The notes under the pieces are model-generated. The model was not told the DNA's origin. It saw nothing but the letters and a program-made list of their open reading frames with translations, and made no database searches. The translations under genes and the position numbers were made by a program. From Jatrophihabitans sp. (lineage in GTDB: Bacteria; Actinomycetota; Actinomycetes; Mycobacteriales; Jatrophihabitantaceae), in contig DASWNX010000015.1 in the NCBI GenBank assembly GCA_036399055.1, positions 62,001 through 126,000 of the forward strand: DNA of 64,000 nucleotides. Reading direction: 5' to 3'. This document shows, one piece after another, positions 52,233 through 62,466 of the stretch (its first letter is position 1; each line of letters opens with the position of its first letter).

Positions 52233-54035
52233 ATGACCACCCGGCCCGAGCTGCAGGGCAGTTTCGGCATGATCGCCAGCACCCACTGGCTGGCCTCGGC
52301 CGCCGGCATGAGCGTGCTCGAACGCGGTGGCAACGCCTTCGACGCCGCCGTCGCCGGCGGCTTCGTGCTGCAGATCGTCGAGCCGCACCTCAACGGGCCC
52401 GGCGGTGACCTGCCGGTGATCGCGTGGAGCGCCGCTGACGGCCGCGCGCACGTCGTCTGCGGTCAGGGGCCGTCACCGGCCGCCGCCTCGCTGCGGCACT
52501 TCAGCGACCTGGGGCTGACGCTGGTGCCGGGCAGCGGGCCGCTGGCCGCGACCGTCCCCGGCGCGTTCGGCGCCTGGACGACCATGCTGGAGCGCTGGGG
52601 CACCTGGGAGCTGGCCGACGTGCTGGCCTTCGCCCTGCACTACGCCGAGGACGGCTTTCCGGTGTTGCCCGCGATCAGCCGGACGGTCGGCGCGGTCAGC
52701 AAGCTGTTCACCGAGCACTGGGCGCCTTCGGCCGCGGCCTGGCTGGACGGCTCGACGCCGCCGGCTCCGGGCAGCTGGTGGCGCAGTCCGGTGATCGCCG
52801 CCACCTACCGCCGGATCCTTCAGGAGGCGGTCGGCGGTTCCCGCGAGCAGCGGATCGCGGCCGCCCGCGACGCCTGGTACCGCGGCTTCGTGGCCGAGGA
52901 GGTCGAGGCGTTCTGCCGCACCGCCTGGCGCGACACCTCCGGCCGCGACCACACCGGCCTGCTCACCGCCGAGGACCTGGCCCGCTGGCAGCCCACCGTC
53001 GAGGCGCCGGTCGCGACGCCGTACGCCGAGCGGTACCAGGTGCTCAAGACCGGCCCGTGGGGTCAGGGGCCAGTGGTCGGGCAGCAGCTGCGGATGCTGG
53101 ACGCCCTGGGACTGCAGGCCGAGACCGCGCTGTCCGGGCGCTGGATACACCTGGTCACCGAGGCGGCCAAACTCGGCTACGCCGACCGGGAGGCCTGGTA
53201 CGGCGACCCGATGGCCAGCGACATCCCGCTGGCCGCCCTGCTCTCGGCGCAGTACGCGGCCGAGAGGGCGGCGCTGGTTGGCGAGCGGGCCGACCTCGAG
53301 CTGCGGCCCGGCTCGCCGGACGGCCGGGCGCCGCGGTTGGCCACGCTGCCTGAGGCCGGCAGCCCGTCGCCCGGCATCGGCGAGCCGACGATGGGCAGCA
53401 GTGAACCGACCGCCGCCGACCCGTCACCCGGGCCGCTCGGTCAGAACCGGGGCGACACCTGCCACCTCGACGTCGTCGACCGGTGGGGCAACCTGGTCTC
53501 GGCCACACCCAGCGGCGGCTGGCTGCAGAGTTCGCCGGTGATCGCGGCGCTGGGCTTTCCGCTGGGAACCCGAGCGCAGATGTTCTACCTGGAGCCGGAC
53601 CTGCCCAACTCGCTGCGCCCAGGGATGCGCCCGAGAACCACCCTGTCGCCGTCGTTGGCCCTGCGCGACGGTCAGCCCTGGTTGGCCTTCGGCACGCCCG
53701 GTGGTGACCAGCAGGACCAGTGGCAGCTGGCCTTCTTCACCGCTCTGGTCAACGCCGGCGACGGGGCGAACCTGCAGGCGGTGATCGACGCGCCGATGTT
53801 TCACACCAACCACTTCCCGTCCTCGTTCTACCCGCGCGAGGCGCACCCCGGCGAGCTGGTGGTCGAGGACCGGTTGCCGGCCGAGGCGCTGGCCGAGCTG
53901 CGCGAGCGGGGCCACCGGCTGACGCTGTCCGGCGCCTGGACGCTGGGCCGGCTCAGCGCCGTGGCCAAGGAAGGCCGGGTGCTCAAGGCTGCGGCCAACC
54001 CGCGCGGGGCGCAGGGTTACGCGATCGGCCGCTGA
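52233..54035 (+). CDS. Gamma-glutamyltransferase family protein
   Basis: The 600-residue N-terminal nucleophile hydrolase has the large-subunit motifs (MIASTHWLASAAGMSVLERG, GGNAFDAAVAGGF, EPHLNGPGGDL) and the processing site before Thr in RGDTCHLDVVDRWGNLVSAT, the new N-terminal nucleophile after self-cleavage. PRTTLSPSLALRDGQPWLAF, then GTPGGDQQDQW, is the small-subunit core. No signal peptide is seen, unlike classical periplasmic GGT, so a cytoplasmic acylase or amide hydrolase role is possible. Confidence 0.88.
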   Translation: MTTRPELQGSFGMIASTHWLASAAGMSVLERGGNAFDAAVAGGFVLQIVEPHLNGPGGDLPVIAWSAADGRAHVVCGQGPSPAAASLRHFSDLGLTLVPGSGPLAATVPGAFGAWTTMLERWGTWELADVLAFALHYAEDGFPVLPAISRTVGAVSKLFTEHWAPSAAAWLDGSTPPAPGSWWRSPVIAATYRRILQEAVGGSREQRIAAARDAWYRGFVAEEVEAFCRTAWRDTSGRDHTGLLTAEDLARWQPTVEAPVATPYAERYQVLKTGPWGQGPVVGQQLRMLDALGLQAETALSGRWIHLVTEAAKLGYADREAWYGDPMASDIPLAALLSAQYAAERAALVGERADLELRPGSPDGRAPRLATLPEAGSPSPGIGEPTMGSSEPTAADPSPGPLGQNRGDTCHLDVVDRWGNLVSATPSGGWLQSSPVIAALGFPLGTRAQMFYLEPDLPNSLRPGMRPRTTLSPSLALRDGQPWLAFGTPGGDQQDQWQLAFFTALVNAGDGANLQAVIDAPMFHTNHFPSSFYPREAHPGELVVEDRLPAEALAELRERGHRLTLSGAWTLGRLSAVAKEGRVLKAAANPRGAQGYAIGR

Positions 54036-54048
54036 CCGATCCCGACGA

Positions 54049-54987
54049 TCATGTGAGCACGGGCACGATGTGGGACCAGATGGCGTCCAGAATGTCGGTG
54101 GTCGGCCCTTGGTAGTGGGCGGTGGTCGTCACGCATGCCTCGTGACGAGGTAGCACGATGCTGAGCTGCCCGTAGATGCCGTCCATTCGCCAGGCGTGGT
54201 CCCGGTGGCAGATCCAGACGTGGCGGCCGTATCGCGAGTTGTCCGCGTGGGGCGCGGCCGCCCCGGTGGCGACATGCCCGTCGGTCGGCACGCAGTCGGC
54301 AATCATGCTGGCAATGAAGTCGGCTGGCAGGAGCTGCTGGTTGAGGAAGCGGCCGCCGTCAAGCAGAACGCGGCCGAGCCTGGCGAGTTCGGCGGTGCGC
54401 AGCTGAAGCCCGACCGCGCCGAGCGAGAACCCGAGTGGGCAGCGCAGCCACTGGGGGTTTCTGATTCCAAGCGGGAGGAACAATCGGGGAAGCAGGAAGT
54501 CCTGCAGGTCCAGACCTGAGCATGCCTGGATGATGCGGCTGAGCAGATACGTGTTCGCGCCCCGATAAGCGAAGGCGGTTCCGGGTGCGGCGCCCAGCGT
54601 CGTCGTGAGGATGTCGATGGCGGCATCCCCAGGGTGGTCAGCGTCTGGGTCGTTCCAGCGGTAGGTGATCCCGGAGGTCATGGTGAGCAGTTGTCGGATG
54701 GTTATCGCGTCGGTATCCGTCGCCGAGGCAGATGTCAGGTGCCCAAGGTGAGACAAGACCGGATCCTCTATGTCGAGGAGTCCCTCAGCCTGCGCGATGC
54801 CAACCGCTACCGAGGTGAAGGTTTTCGAGGCCGAGAAGATGTCACGGCGTATGTCGGCCACCCAGTGATGCTCGACCGGCGGCCGGTCGCGCAGGTATAC
54901 GTGGATGCCCTCAACTGCCAAGCCCTGGTCACCCATGGCTCGAATCGCCGTCATCAGCTCGTGGCCTGGCCGGGATCCTGAGCCCAT
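54049..54987 (-). CDS. Beta-lactamase fold serine hydrolase
   Basis: A 312-residue class C/EstB-like protein. The SxxK motif is FSASKTFTSVAVG; LLTMTSGITYRW and AYRGANTYLLSRI correspond to the second motif region; HVWICHRDHAWRMDG covers the third. It has no signal peptide, so it is more likely an esterase or peptidase than a resistance enzyme. Base composition is visibly less GC-rich than both neighbours, and the third-motif KTG/HxG is replaced by HAW-type residues, suggesting an acquired or diverged gene. Confidence 0.78.
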   Translation of the reverse strand: MGSGSRPGHELMTAIRAMGDQGLAVEGIHVYLRDRPPVEHHWVADIRRDIFSASKTFTSVAVGIAQAEGLLDIEDPVLSHLGHLTSASATDTDAITIRQLLTMTSGITYRWNDPDADHPGDAAIDILTTTLGAAPGTAFAYRGANTYLLSRIIQACSGLDLQDFLLPRLFLPLGIRNPQWLRCPLGFSLGAVGLQLRTAELARLGRVLLDGGRFLNQQLLPADFIASMIADCVPTDGHVATGAAAPHADNSRYGRHVWICHRDHAWRMDGIYGQLSIVLPRHEACVTTTAHYQGPTTDILDAIWSHIVPVLT

Positions 54988-55086
54988 GATCAGACACTAG
55001 GCGCACGCACCGCCACCCGCGCCGGCGGCACAGGGATGTCACCCTCGACGCAACGCCCGATTGTCCCGAACAAGACCTGAAGCGGC

Positions 55087-55962
55087 TCAGGACGCCAGCG
55101 TCAGGATCTCCGCGCCGTCCTCGGTGATGTGCAGGGTGTGCTCCCACTGCGCCACCCAGGACTTGTCCTTGGTGACGACCGTCCAGCCGTCGTCCCACAT
55201 CTCCCAGGCGTAGCCGCCCAGGGTCAGCATCGGCTCCACGGTGAAGGTCATGCCGGCCTGGATGATCGTGGTCGCGCGCGGCTCGTCATAGGGCCAGACG
55301 GTCGGCTTCGTGTGAAAGGAGTAGCCGACGCCGTGGCCGGTGAAGTCCCTGATCACGCCGTAGTCGAAGCGCTTGGCGTAGGACTCGATGACCCGGCCGA
55401 TGACGCTGATGGGGCGGCCGGGCCGGGCCGCCTTGACGCCGCGCATCATCGCCTCGTGGGTGCGCTCGGACAGCAGCCGCACATCCTCGCTCGGCTCGCC
55501 GGCGAAGAACGTCGCGCAGGTGTCGCCGTGCACGCCGTCGACGTAGGCGGTGACGTCGATCTTCACCACGTCGCCTTCGAGCAGCGGCGCGTCGTCGGGG
55601 ATGCCGTGGCAGACCACCTCGTTCACCGACGAGCACAGCGACTTCGGAAAGCCCTTGTAGCCCAGCGTGGACGGAAACGCCCCGTGGTCGAGCAGGAACT
55701 CGTGCCCGATCCGGTCCAGCTCGTCAGTGGTGACGCCGGGCGCCACGTGCCGGCCGACCTCGTCACGGGCCAGCGCGGCGATCCGGCCGGCCACGCGCAT
55801 CCGCTCCACCGTCTCGGCGTCCTTGACCGGCGGGTCGTCGCGGTCCCAGGGCGCGCCGGTGGCCCGGCCGGCGTTGTCGACGTACTCAGGCGGGACGACG
55901 GCCGGCGCGCTGCGCATCGGCGAGACCCTGCCCGGGCGCACCGGGGGTCGCGAACTGCTCAT
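55087..55962 (-). CDS. map: Methionine aminopeptidase, type I
   Basis: This 291-residue enzyme removes initiator Met from nascent proteins. Metal ligands are in [17 protein letters not shown] (two Asp), [15 protein letters not shown] (His), [10 protein letters not shown] (Glu) and [11 protein letters not shown] (Glu). The N-terminal extension of about 40 residues ([20 protein letters not shown]) carries the PxRP-like segment seen in actinobacterial MapB. It starts 4 nt after the RNase J stop, on the same strand. Confidence 0.95.
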   Translation of the reverse strand: MSSSRPPVRPGRVSPMRSAPAVVPPEYVDNAGRATGAPWDRDDPPVKDAETVERMRVAGRIAALARDEVGRHVAPGVTTDELDRIGHEFLLDHGAFPSTLGYKGFPKSLCSSVNEVVCHGIPDDAPLLEGDVVKIDVTAYVDGVHGDTCATFFAGEPSEDVRLLSERTHEAMMRGVKAARPGRPISVIGRVIESYAKRFDYGVIRDFTGHGVGYSFHTKPTVWPYDEPRATTIIQAGMTFTVEPMLTLGGYAWEMWDDGWTVVTKDKSWVAQWEHTLHITEDGAEILTLAS

Positions 55963-55966
55963 CAGG

Positions 55967-57721
55967 TCATACCTCGATCACCGTCGGCATCAGCATCGGC
56001 CGCCGCCGGAAGGTCTTGTCCACCCACCGGCCCACGGTCCGGCGCAGGATGTGCTCCAGGGCGTCGGCGTCGCGCACCCCGTCGGCCAGCGCCTTCTCCA
56101 CGGTCTTGATCAGCTCGATCCGGATCGGGTCCAGCGCCTCCGGGTCGTCGGTGAAGCCCTTGGCGGTGACCTCGGGCCCGTAGACCACCTTGCCCGCCCG
56201 CAGGTCCACCGCGACCAGGATCGAGACGAAGCCCTCGTCGCCCAGGATCTGGCGCTGCCGGATGACGGCGTCACCGATGTCACCGACCTGCAGGCCGTCG
56301 ACGTAGACGTTGCCGATCTCGATCTGGCCGACGATCTCGGCGACGCCGTCGCTCAGGTCGATGACCACCCCGTTCTCGGCGAGCATGATGCGCTCGTCTG
56401 TCATCCCGGTCGAGCGGGCGATCGCGGCGTGCGCCCGCAGGTGGCGCCACTCGCCGTGCACCGGCATCAGGTTCTTCGGCCGCACCGCGTTGAGCAGGTA
56501 ACGCAGCTCGCCGGCCGGGGCGTGGCCCGAGACGTGCACCAGCGCGGTGGACTTGTGCACCACCGTCGCGCCCAGCCGGGACAGCCCGTTGATGACGTTG
56601 AAGACCGAGTTCTCGTTGCCCGGGATCAGCGAGGACGCCAGCAGGATCGTGTCGTCGGAGACGATCCGGATCACCGGGTGCTCCCGGTTGGCCATCCGGC
56701 TCAGCGCCGACAGCGGCTCGCCCTGGGAGCCGGTGCAGATGAGCATCACCCGGCTGGAGGGCATCTGCTCGGCGTCCTTGAGGTCGACCAGCACGCCGTC
56801 GGGGACCTTGAGCAGCCCCAGGTCCCGCGCGATCTGCATGTTGCGGACCATTGAGCGCCCCACCAGCACCGCATGCCGGCCGGACTCGACCGCGGCGTCG
56901 AGCACCTGCTGCACCCGGTGGACGTGGCTGGCGAAGCAGGCCACGATGACCCGTCCGGTCGCCCGGGTGATCACGTCGGCGACGACCTTGCCGACCTCTC
57001 GCTCGCTCGGGATGAAACCGGGCACCTCGGCGTTGGTGGAGTCCGACAGCAGCAGGTCGACCCCCTCGTCGCCGAGCCGGGAGAAGCCGGGCAGGTCGGT
57101 GATCCGGCCGTCCAGCGGGGTCTGGTCCATCTTGAAGTCGCCGGTGTGCAGCACGGTGCCGCTGGAGGTGCGCAGCGCCACGGCGAGGGCGTCCGGGATG
57201 GAGTGGTTCACCGCGTAGAACTGCAGGTCCCACTCGCCGACTGTCAGCCGGTCGCCCTCGCGGACGATCCGCAGGTCCGGCCGCAGCCGGTGCTGCTCGA
57301 GCTTGGCGGCCACCAGGGCCAGCGTCAGCCGGGAGCCGATCAGCGGGATGTCGGGCCGCGAGCGCAGCAGGTAGGGCAGCGCGCCGATGTGGTCCTCATG
57401 GCCGTGGGTCAGCACGATGGCGTCGATGTCGGCGAGCCGGTCGGTGTAGGCCGACCAGTCCGGCAGGCCCAGGTCCACTCCGGGGGCGTTGGTCTTGCCG
57501 AGCAGCATCCCGCAGTCCACGACCAGCAGCCGGGACCGGCCGCCACGGCGTGAGGACCCGTTCCCGCCCGGCGCCGCCTCGCCGGTGGGAACCGCGGGCG
57601 ACCGGGATTCGAACATCGTCATGTTGCGCCCGACCTCGCTGATACCGCCGAGCGCGACGACCCGCAGCACACCCTCCCTGAGTTTCGGGGGGTTTCCGAG
57701 CCCTCGTTCTGGCGTGCTCAC
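55967..57721 (-). CDS. rnj: Ribonuclease J
   Basis: The 584-residue metallo-beta-lactamase/beta-CASP nuclease acts as endo- and 5'-exonuclease in RNA decay. [15 protein letters not shown] gives the HxHxDH motif; [25 protein letters not shown] and the beta-CASP motif [15 protein letters not shown] follow. GTG 57719-57721 has AGGAGG at good spacing. Residues ~39-63 ([20 protein letters not shown]) are a low-complexity loop inserted between two core strands. Confidence 0.93.
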   Translation of the reverse strand: MSTPERGLGNPPKLREGVLRVVALGGISEVGRNMTMFESRSPAVPTGEAAPGGNGSSRRGGRSRLLVVDCGMLLGKTNAPGVDLGLPDWSAYTDRLADIDAIVLTHGHEDHIGALPYLLRSRPDIPLIGSRLTLALVAAKLEQHRLRPDLRIVREGDRLTVGEWDLQFYAVNHSIPDALAVALRTSSGTVLHTGDFKMDQTPLDGRITDLPGFSRLGDEGVDLLLSDSTNAEVPGFIPSEREVGKVVADVITRATGRVIVACFASHVHRVQQVLDAAVESGRHAVLVGRSMVRNMQIARDLGLLKVPDGVLVDLKDAEQMPSSRVMLICTGSQGEPLSALSRMANREHPVIRIVSDDTILLASSLIPGNENSVFNVINGLSRLGATVVHKSTALVHVSGHAPAGELRYLLNAVRPKNLMPVHGEWRHLRAHAAIARSTGMTDERIMLAENGVVIDLSDGVAEIVGQIEIGNVYVDGLQVGDIGDAVIRQRQILGDEGFVSILVAVDLRAGKVVYGPEVTAKGFTDDPEALDPIRIELIKTVEKALADGVRDADALEHILRRTVGRWVDKTFRRRPMLMPTVIEV

Positions 57722-57861
57722 GTGGAATGGCCTCCTGGATACTTGCTCGATCAGGTACTTGCTCGGTCGGGACTGCGTGATCGGTACTTCAGGTGCGCCA
57801 CCCGTCCCAAGCTGGGTGTCTGGCGCGAGTTTATCCGCCGGCTGCACTACCGTGATCGCCC

Positions 57862-58185
57862 ATGAGCTCACCAGCCCCCGCGACTACTGTCGGCGCACTC
57901 GACAGTAGCCAGGTGCAGAACGTCGGGCTGGGCGCCATCGTGGTCATCGTCCTGCTCGGCCTGCTGCTGGCCCGGATGGTCACCAAGATGATCACCAGGG
58001 TGGTCGTGCTGCTGGTCGCGGTCGTCCTGGCGGTGGTCATCTACCAGCAGCGCGACCGGGTGGCCACCGCGGTGGCCGACGCCGGCAAGCGGTGTGAGGC
58101 GACCTTCTTCGGGGTGCACGTTCAACCTGATGACCCGACGGTGCGCAAGGCCTGCGACCAGGCCGCCAAGCTGCCCCGCGACTAG
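57862..58185 (+). CDS. Small membrane protein
   Basis: 107 residues: a soluble N-terminus, two adjacent hydrophobic segments (LGAIVVIVLLGLLLARMV and TRVVVLLVAVVLAVVIYQQ) and a C-terminal domain with two Cys (RCEATFFGVHVQPDDPTVRK, then ACDQAAKL) that may form a disulfide outside. It is divergent from RNase J. Unrecognised; conserved hypothetical in type. Confidence 0.7.
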   Translation: MSSPAPATTVGALDSSQVQNVGLGAIVVIVLLGLLLARMVTKMITRVVVLLVAVVLAVVIYQQRDRVATAVADAGKRCEATFFGVHVQPDDPTVRKACDQAAKLPRD

Positions 58186-58217
58186 CCCGGCGGCCCTGCG
58201 GGACAGCTGCCGCCGGC

Positions 58218-59087
58218 TCAGGCCGCCGCCCCGGTGGCAGGGGTCATCACCCAGCGGATGCCACGGACCAGGCCGTCACCGGCCAGCCGCACCACCGTGG
58301 CCTCGGCCAGCGGCAGGTAGGGCAGCCGCAGCGGCCAGCGGGCCCAGCGCGGCAGGCTGGCCACCGCCGCGGCGGCCAGCACCCCGTAGGGCGCTCGGAC
58401 GGCCAGCGGCAACGGCGGCTTGAGCAGCATGAACCTGGCCGCCTCCCGAGCTTCGCGGGTGCCCTTGAGCTCGGGCCGGTAGGCGTGCAGCTCGGCCCGA
58501 ACCTGCGCCTCGGTGGTGGGCGGGTCCAGCACGCCGAGCGCGGCGGCCACCCTGGCGGCGTCGGCGACGTAGCCGTCGCGGCCGGCCTGGTCCAGCGAGC
58601 CGGCGCCGTAGCGCTGGTAGGCGTGCAGGAAGCTGTCCACCTCGGCCAGGTGCACCCACCGCAGCAGGTGCGGGTCGGAGGCGGCGTAGCGCCGGCCGTC
58701 CGGCGCGGTGCCCTGGACCCGCTGGTGGATGGCCCGGATCCGGGCGATCATCGCCTCGGCGTCGGCCTCGGTCCCGAAGGTGGTCACCGCCAGGAAATGG
58801 CTGGTGCGGTGCAGGCGCCCCCACGGGTCGCCGCGGTAGCCCGAGTGCCCGGCCACCCCGGCCATCGCCAGCGGGTGCAGCGACTGCAGCAGCAGCGCGC
58901 GCAGGCCGCCGACGAACATCGCCGCGTCGTTGTGCACCTGGCAGATCGGCCGGTCCGCAGCGAACCAACGAGGTCCCTGGGACAGCTGGATCCGATCGCG
59001 CCGGTCGGGGCCCTCGCGGCCGGCCACCTGCTCGAACAGCGCTGAGCCCAGCCGTTCGCGCACGTTGGAGAGCACAGGATGAGTCAT
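58218..59087 (-). CDS. Oxygenase MpaB family protein (DUF2236)
   Basis: The 289-residue protein has the MpaB/latex-clearing heme domain pattern: ALLLQSLHPLAMAGVAGHSG with the likely heme-ligand His, RTSHFLAVTTFGTEADAEAM, RRYAASDPHLLRWVHLAEVD and FLHAYQRYG. These b-type heme proteins oxygenate unsaturated bonds. The substrate is unknown. The gene stands apart from the gluDCBA operon by 47 bp on the same strand, so read-through is possible. Confidence 0.88.
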   Translation of the reverse strand: MTHPVLSNVRERLGSALFEQVAGREGPDRRDRIQLSQGPRWFAADRPICQVHNDAAMFVGGLRALLLQSLHPLAMAGVAGHSGYRGDPWGRLHRTSHFLAVTTFGTEADAEAMIARIRAIHQRVQGTAPDGRRYAASDPHLLRWVHLAEVDSFLHAYQRYGAGSLDQAGRDGYVADAARVAAALGVLDPPTTEAQVRAELHAYRPELKGTREAREAARFMLLKPPLPLAVRAPYGVLAAAAVASLPRWARWPLRLPYLPLAEATVVRLAGDGLVRGIRWVMTPATGAAA

Positions 59088-59134
59088 CCTTCGACAGTAC
59101 GTCGCCTCAGCGCATGCCCCAGATCAGCAGGCGG

Positions 59135-59992
59135 CTAGAGCACGCCCATGCCGGTCTCGACCTGGGTGGGCGCGACGGGGGTCTTGCCGGTGGTGCGGCG
59201 CTGCCGGCCCTCGACATAGCCGGCCAGCGCCGACAGCGCCGAGTTGATGACGATGTAGATCAGCGCCACGACAAGGTAGAGCTGCAACGGGTTGTTCAGC
59301 ACCTGCACCAGCTGGCCACCGGTGCGCAGCAACTCCGAGAACCCGATCACGAAGCCGAGCGAGGTGTCCTTGAGCAGCACCACCAGCTGGCTGATCAGGG
59401 CGGGCAGCATCACCCGGACGGCTTGGGGCAGCAGCACCATCCGCAGGGTCTGGCCGCGGCTGAGCCCGATCGCGTAGGCGGCCTCGGTCTGGCCCTTGGG
59501 GATCGACTGCACGCCTGCCCGGATGATCTCGGCGATCACCGCGCCGTTGTACATCGTCAGGGCCAGCACCAGCGCCCACAGGGCCGGCAGGTCCACGTTC
59601 ACCACGATCGGGAAGGCCAGGAACAGCGCGAAGATCAGCAGCAGCAGCGGGACGCCGCGGAAGAACTCGATGACGGCGATGACCGGCAGCCGGAGCCACG
59701 GTTGGCGCGACAGGCGCCCGAACGCCAGCAGCACTCCCAGCACCGAGGCCAGCACCATGGCGTACACCGCGGCGTTGAGGGTGTTCTGCAGGCCCTCCAG
59801 CAGCCGCTCGTACAGCTGCGGCTCGGTGAAGAAGGGCTTGTACTTGTCGGACTCGAACTGCTCGTTGGCCGCCAGCCGCTGGGCGGCCAGCCCGAGCAGG
59901 ACCAGCAGCGCCAGGCCGCCGACGATGCTGCTGATCAGCACCCGACGGCGGGCCCGCGGGCCCTGGACGTCGTAGAGCACCGGGGCGGTCAT
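59135..59992 (-). CDS. gluD: Amino acid ABC transporter permease (GluD-like)
   Basis: A 285-residue permease with about five to six helices and the HisMQ-type EAA loop (IGLSRGQTLRMVLLPQAVRV). It pairs with the next permease upstream to form the membrane channel. Its ATG overlaps the gluC stop by 4 nt. The longer N-terminus (ARRRVLISSIVGGLALLVLL) is typical of the GluD partner. Confidence 0.9.
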   Translation of the reverse strand: MTAPVLYDVQGPRARRRVLISSIVGGLALLVLLGLAAQRLAANEQFESDKYKPFFTEPQLYERLLEGLQNTLNAAVYAMVLASVLGVLLAFGRLSRQPWLRLPVIAVIEFFRGVPLLLLIFALFLAFPIVVNVDLPALWALVLALTMYNGAVIAEIIRAGVQSIPKGQTEAAYAIGLSRGQTLRMVLLPQAVRVMLPALISQLVVLLKDTSLGFVIGFSELLRTGGQLVQVLNNPLQLYLVVALIYIVINSALSALAGYVEGRQRRTTGKTPVAPTQVETGMGVL

Positions 59993-60636
59993 CGGCCGAC
60001 CGCCACGGCGCGCTCGAGCAGGCCGAAGAGAAAGGAGCTGAGCAGCGCGAGCACGAGGTAGCCCAGGGCGGCGGCGGCGATGATCGGGATCACGGCGTTG
60101 CCGAAGCTGTTGATGAGCTGGTTCATCGACTGCACGCCCTCGAAGACGAAGAACGCCGAGGCGATGGAGGTGTTCTTGAGCAGGGCGATGAACACGCTGG
60201 CCAGCGGCGGCACGATATTGGCGAACGCCTGCGGGAGCACCACGAGCCGCAGCGTCTGCCCGAAGGTCATCCCGATCGAGCGCGAGGCCTCGGCCTGGCC
60301 GGCGGCGACCGAGTTGATGCCCGAGCGCACCGCCTCAGCGACGAACGCCGCGGTGTAGATGGTCAGTGCCAGCACCGCGAAGCGGAAGAACGGCAGCTTC
60401 ACATCGACCTCGGGCAACCCGAAGACGACCAGGAAGAACACCACCGTCAACGGCGTGTTGCGAACCAGCTGCACATAAGCCGTTCCGGCCCACCGCAGCG
60501 GCGGGACCGGCGAGACCCGCATCGCGGCGATCAGGGTGCCCAATAGCAGCGCCCCGATCGCCGCGAGCAGCGTCAGTGAGACGGTGGTGCGAAAGCCCCT
60601 GACGAAGACGTCGAGGTTGTCGAGAACCTCGTTCAT
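59989..60636 (-). CDS. gluC: Amino acid ABC transporter permease (GluC-like)
   Basis: A 215-residue HisMQ-family permease: FRTTVSLTLLAAIGALLLGT, then SIGMTFGQTLRLVVLPQAFA (EAA loop). Together with GluD it forms the channel of a glutamate/polar amino acid importer. It lies 35 bp after gluB and overlaps gluD. Confidence 0.91.
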   Translation of the reverse strand: MNEVLDNLDVFVRGFRTTVSLTLLAAIGALLLGTLIAAMRVSPVPPLRWAGTAYVQLVRNTPLTVVFFLVVFGLPEVDVKLPFFRFAVLALTIYTAAFVAEAVRSGINSVAAGQAEASRSIGMTFGQTLRLVVLPQAFANIVPPLASVFIALLKNTSIASAFFVFEGVQSMNQLINSFGNAVIPIIAAAALGYLVLALLSSFLFGLLERAVAVGR

Positions 60637-60671
60637 CGTGGTGCTCGACCCTTTCTAGGCCCGGAGAACGG

Positions 60672-61559
60672 CTACTTGTCGCAGCCGCGCGGCTCGGGCA
60701 GCGCCGGCACGGTCTCGATGATCTTGCCGGCGGTCTCCTTGTACGCCTTCTCGTAGCTGCCGTCGGCGACCGCTTCCTTCAGGGTCTTGTTGATGAACTC
60801 GCAGAATGGCTCCTGGCCTTCGGGGACGCCGATGCCGTAGGGCTCCTGGGAGAACGGCTTGCCGATCAGCTCGAACTTGTCCGGCGCCTCGCTCACGTAG
60901 CCCGACAGGATGACGTTGTCGGTCGTCAGAGCGTCGATCTGGCCGTTGGCCAGCGCGTCACGGCACTTGGAGTAGGCGTCCACCAGGACCAGTTCCGTGG
61001 TGGTCAGCCCGTACTTCTCCTGCATGGTGGCCGCGGGGGTGGCGCCGCTGACCGAGCAGGTCTTCTTGCCCTTGAGCGACTCCGGGCCGGTGATGTTCTT
61101 GGGGTTGCCCTTGGCGACCAGGATGTCCTGCCCTGCCACGAAGTACGGGCCGGCGAAGTCGACCTTCTTGTCCCGCTTGTCATTGATCGTGTAGGTCGCC
61201 ACCACCATGTCGACCTTGCCCTGCTCGAGGAAGGGCTCGCGGTTGGCCGACACCGACTCCACGAACGTGATCTTGTCCGCGGCGATGCCCATCTTCGCGG
61301 CGATGATCTTGGCGATCTCGACGTCGAAGCCCTCGGGCTTGCCCGACAGGCCCTTGAGCCCGAACAGCGGCTGGTCGAACTTCGTGCCGACGGTGATCTT
61401 GCCGGCCGCGGCGATGTCAGCCATCCGGGTGCCGGCGGCGAAGCTCGGCTTGTCGACGGGAGCAGCGGCGCCGGTGTCGTCGTCACCGCTGCCACAAGCG
61501 GTCAGGGTCAGCAGCATCGCTGCGGCCGGGACGAGGGACATCAGGGGCAGGGAACGCAT
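60672..61559 (-). CDS. gluB: Glutamate-type ABC transporter substrate-binding lipoprotein
   Basis: The 295-residue protein starts MRSLPLMSLVPAAAMLLTLTAC, a signal peptide with lipobox LTAC. The SBP family 3 fold shows KITVGTKFDQPLFGLKGLSG, GFDVEIAKIIAAKMG, VDMVVATYTINDKRDKKVDF and LTTDNVILSGY. Glutamate is the likely ligand by similarity to corynebacterial GluB and by operon content; aspartate or glutamine cannot be excluded. Confidence 0.92.
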   Translation of the reverse strand: MRSLPLMSLVPAAAMLLTLTACGSGDDDTGAAAPVDKPSFAAGTRMADIAAAGKITVGTKFDQPLFGLKGLSGKPEGFDVEIAKIIAAKMGIAADKITFVESVSANREPFLEQGKVDMVVATYTINDKRDKKVDFAGPYFVAGQDILVAKGNPKNITGPESLKGKKTCSVSGATPAATMQEKYGLTTTELVLVDAYSKCRDALANGQIDALTTDNVILSGYVSEAPDKFELIGKPFSQEPYGIGVPEGQEPFCEFINKTLKEAVADGSYEKAYKETAGKIIETVPALPEPRGCDK

Positions 61560-61610
61560 GGCGGGGTCCTTGTCTGGTCGGGACGCGGCATGGCCGGCCC
61601 AGCGGGTCAT

Positions 61611-62372
61611 TTAGTGGGTGAGGATCTTGGACAGGAAGTCCTTGGTTCGCGCGGATTCGGGCTCGGTGAAGAACTTCTCGGGAGTCGCCTGCTCGATGAC
61701 GCGGCCGTCGTCCATGAACACCACCCGGTGGGCCGCCCGTCGGGCGAAACCCATCTCGTGGGTGATGACGACCATCGTCATGCCACTCTCGGCCAGCGAT
61801 GTCATGACGTCGAGGACCTCGTTGATCATCTCGGGGTCCAGCGCGGAGGTCGGCTCGTCGAAGAGCATCACCATGGGGTCCATCGCCAGGGCGCGGGCGA
61901 TGGCGACCCGCTGCTGCTGGCCGCCGGACAGCTGGGCCGGGTACTTGTCGGCCTGGCTGGCGATCCCGACCCGTTCCAGCAGCTCCCGGCCGCGGGTCTC
62001 GGCGGCGGCGCGCTTGACGCCCTTGACCTTGACCGGGCCGAGCGTGACGTTCTCGAGCACCGTCTTGTGGGCGAACAGGTTGAACGACTGGAAGACCATG
62101 CCGACCTTGGCCCGCAGCTGGGCCAGTTCCTTGCCTTCGGCTGGCAGCGGCTTGCCGTCGATGGTGATGGTGCCGCCGTCGATCGACTCGAGCCGGTTGA
62201 TGGCCCGGCACAGCGTCGACTTGCCGGAGCCGGACGGGCCGATGACGACCACGACCTCGCCCCGGTCGATGGTGAGGTCGATGTCCTTGAGCACGTGCAG
62301 CGGCCCAAAATGCTTGTTGACGCCGGAGAGGACGACCAGAGGGCCGCCTGAGGGCGCGTTTGAAGCAGTCAT
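61611..62372 (-). CDS. gluA: Glutamate-type ABC transporter ATP-binding protein
   Basis: The 253-residue ATPase has Walker [11 protein letters not shown]-loop ([17 protein letters not shown]), signature LSGGQQQR, Walker [13 protein letters not shown] and the switch His in VITHEMGF. It powers the GluBCD importer and is first in the operon (gluA-gluB-gluC-gluD). TAGGCT upstream on this strand is a possible -10. Confidence 0.94.
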   Translation of the reverse strand: MTASNAPSGGPLVVLSGVNKHFGPLHVLKDIDLTIDRGEVVVVIGPSGSGKSTLCRAINRLESIDGGTITIDGKPLPAEGKELAQLRAKVGMVFQSFNLFAHKTVLENVTLGPVKVKGVKRAAAETRGRELLERVGIASQADKYPAQLSGGQQQRVAIARALAMDPMVMLFDEPTSALDPEMINEVLDVMTSLAESGMTMVVITHEMGFARRAAHRVVFMDDGRVIEQATPEKFFTEPESARTKDFLSKILTH

Positions 62373-62466
62373 CCCGTGATCACGAGCGGTAGCCTAGCCC
62401 CGCCCTATGGCCCCTAGGCAGCCCCGGTGGGCTGGCGTGCGCTGATCGTGACCCGACCGTTGCCCG

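Noticed and set aside
57722..57861. Direct repeat TACTTGCTCGRTCRGG in the RNase J leader as a riboswitch
   Set aside because: Two short copies only, with no stable conserved structure; probably slippage in the untranslated leader.
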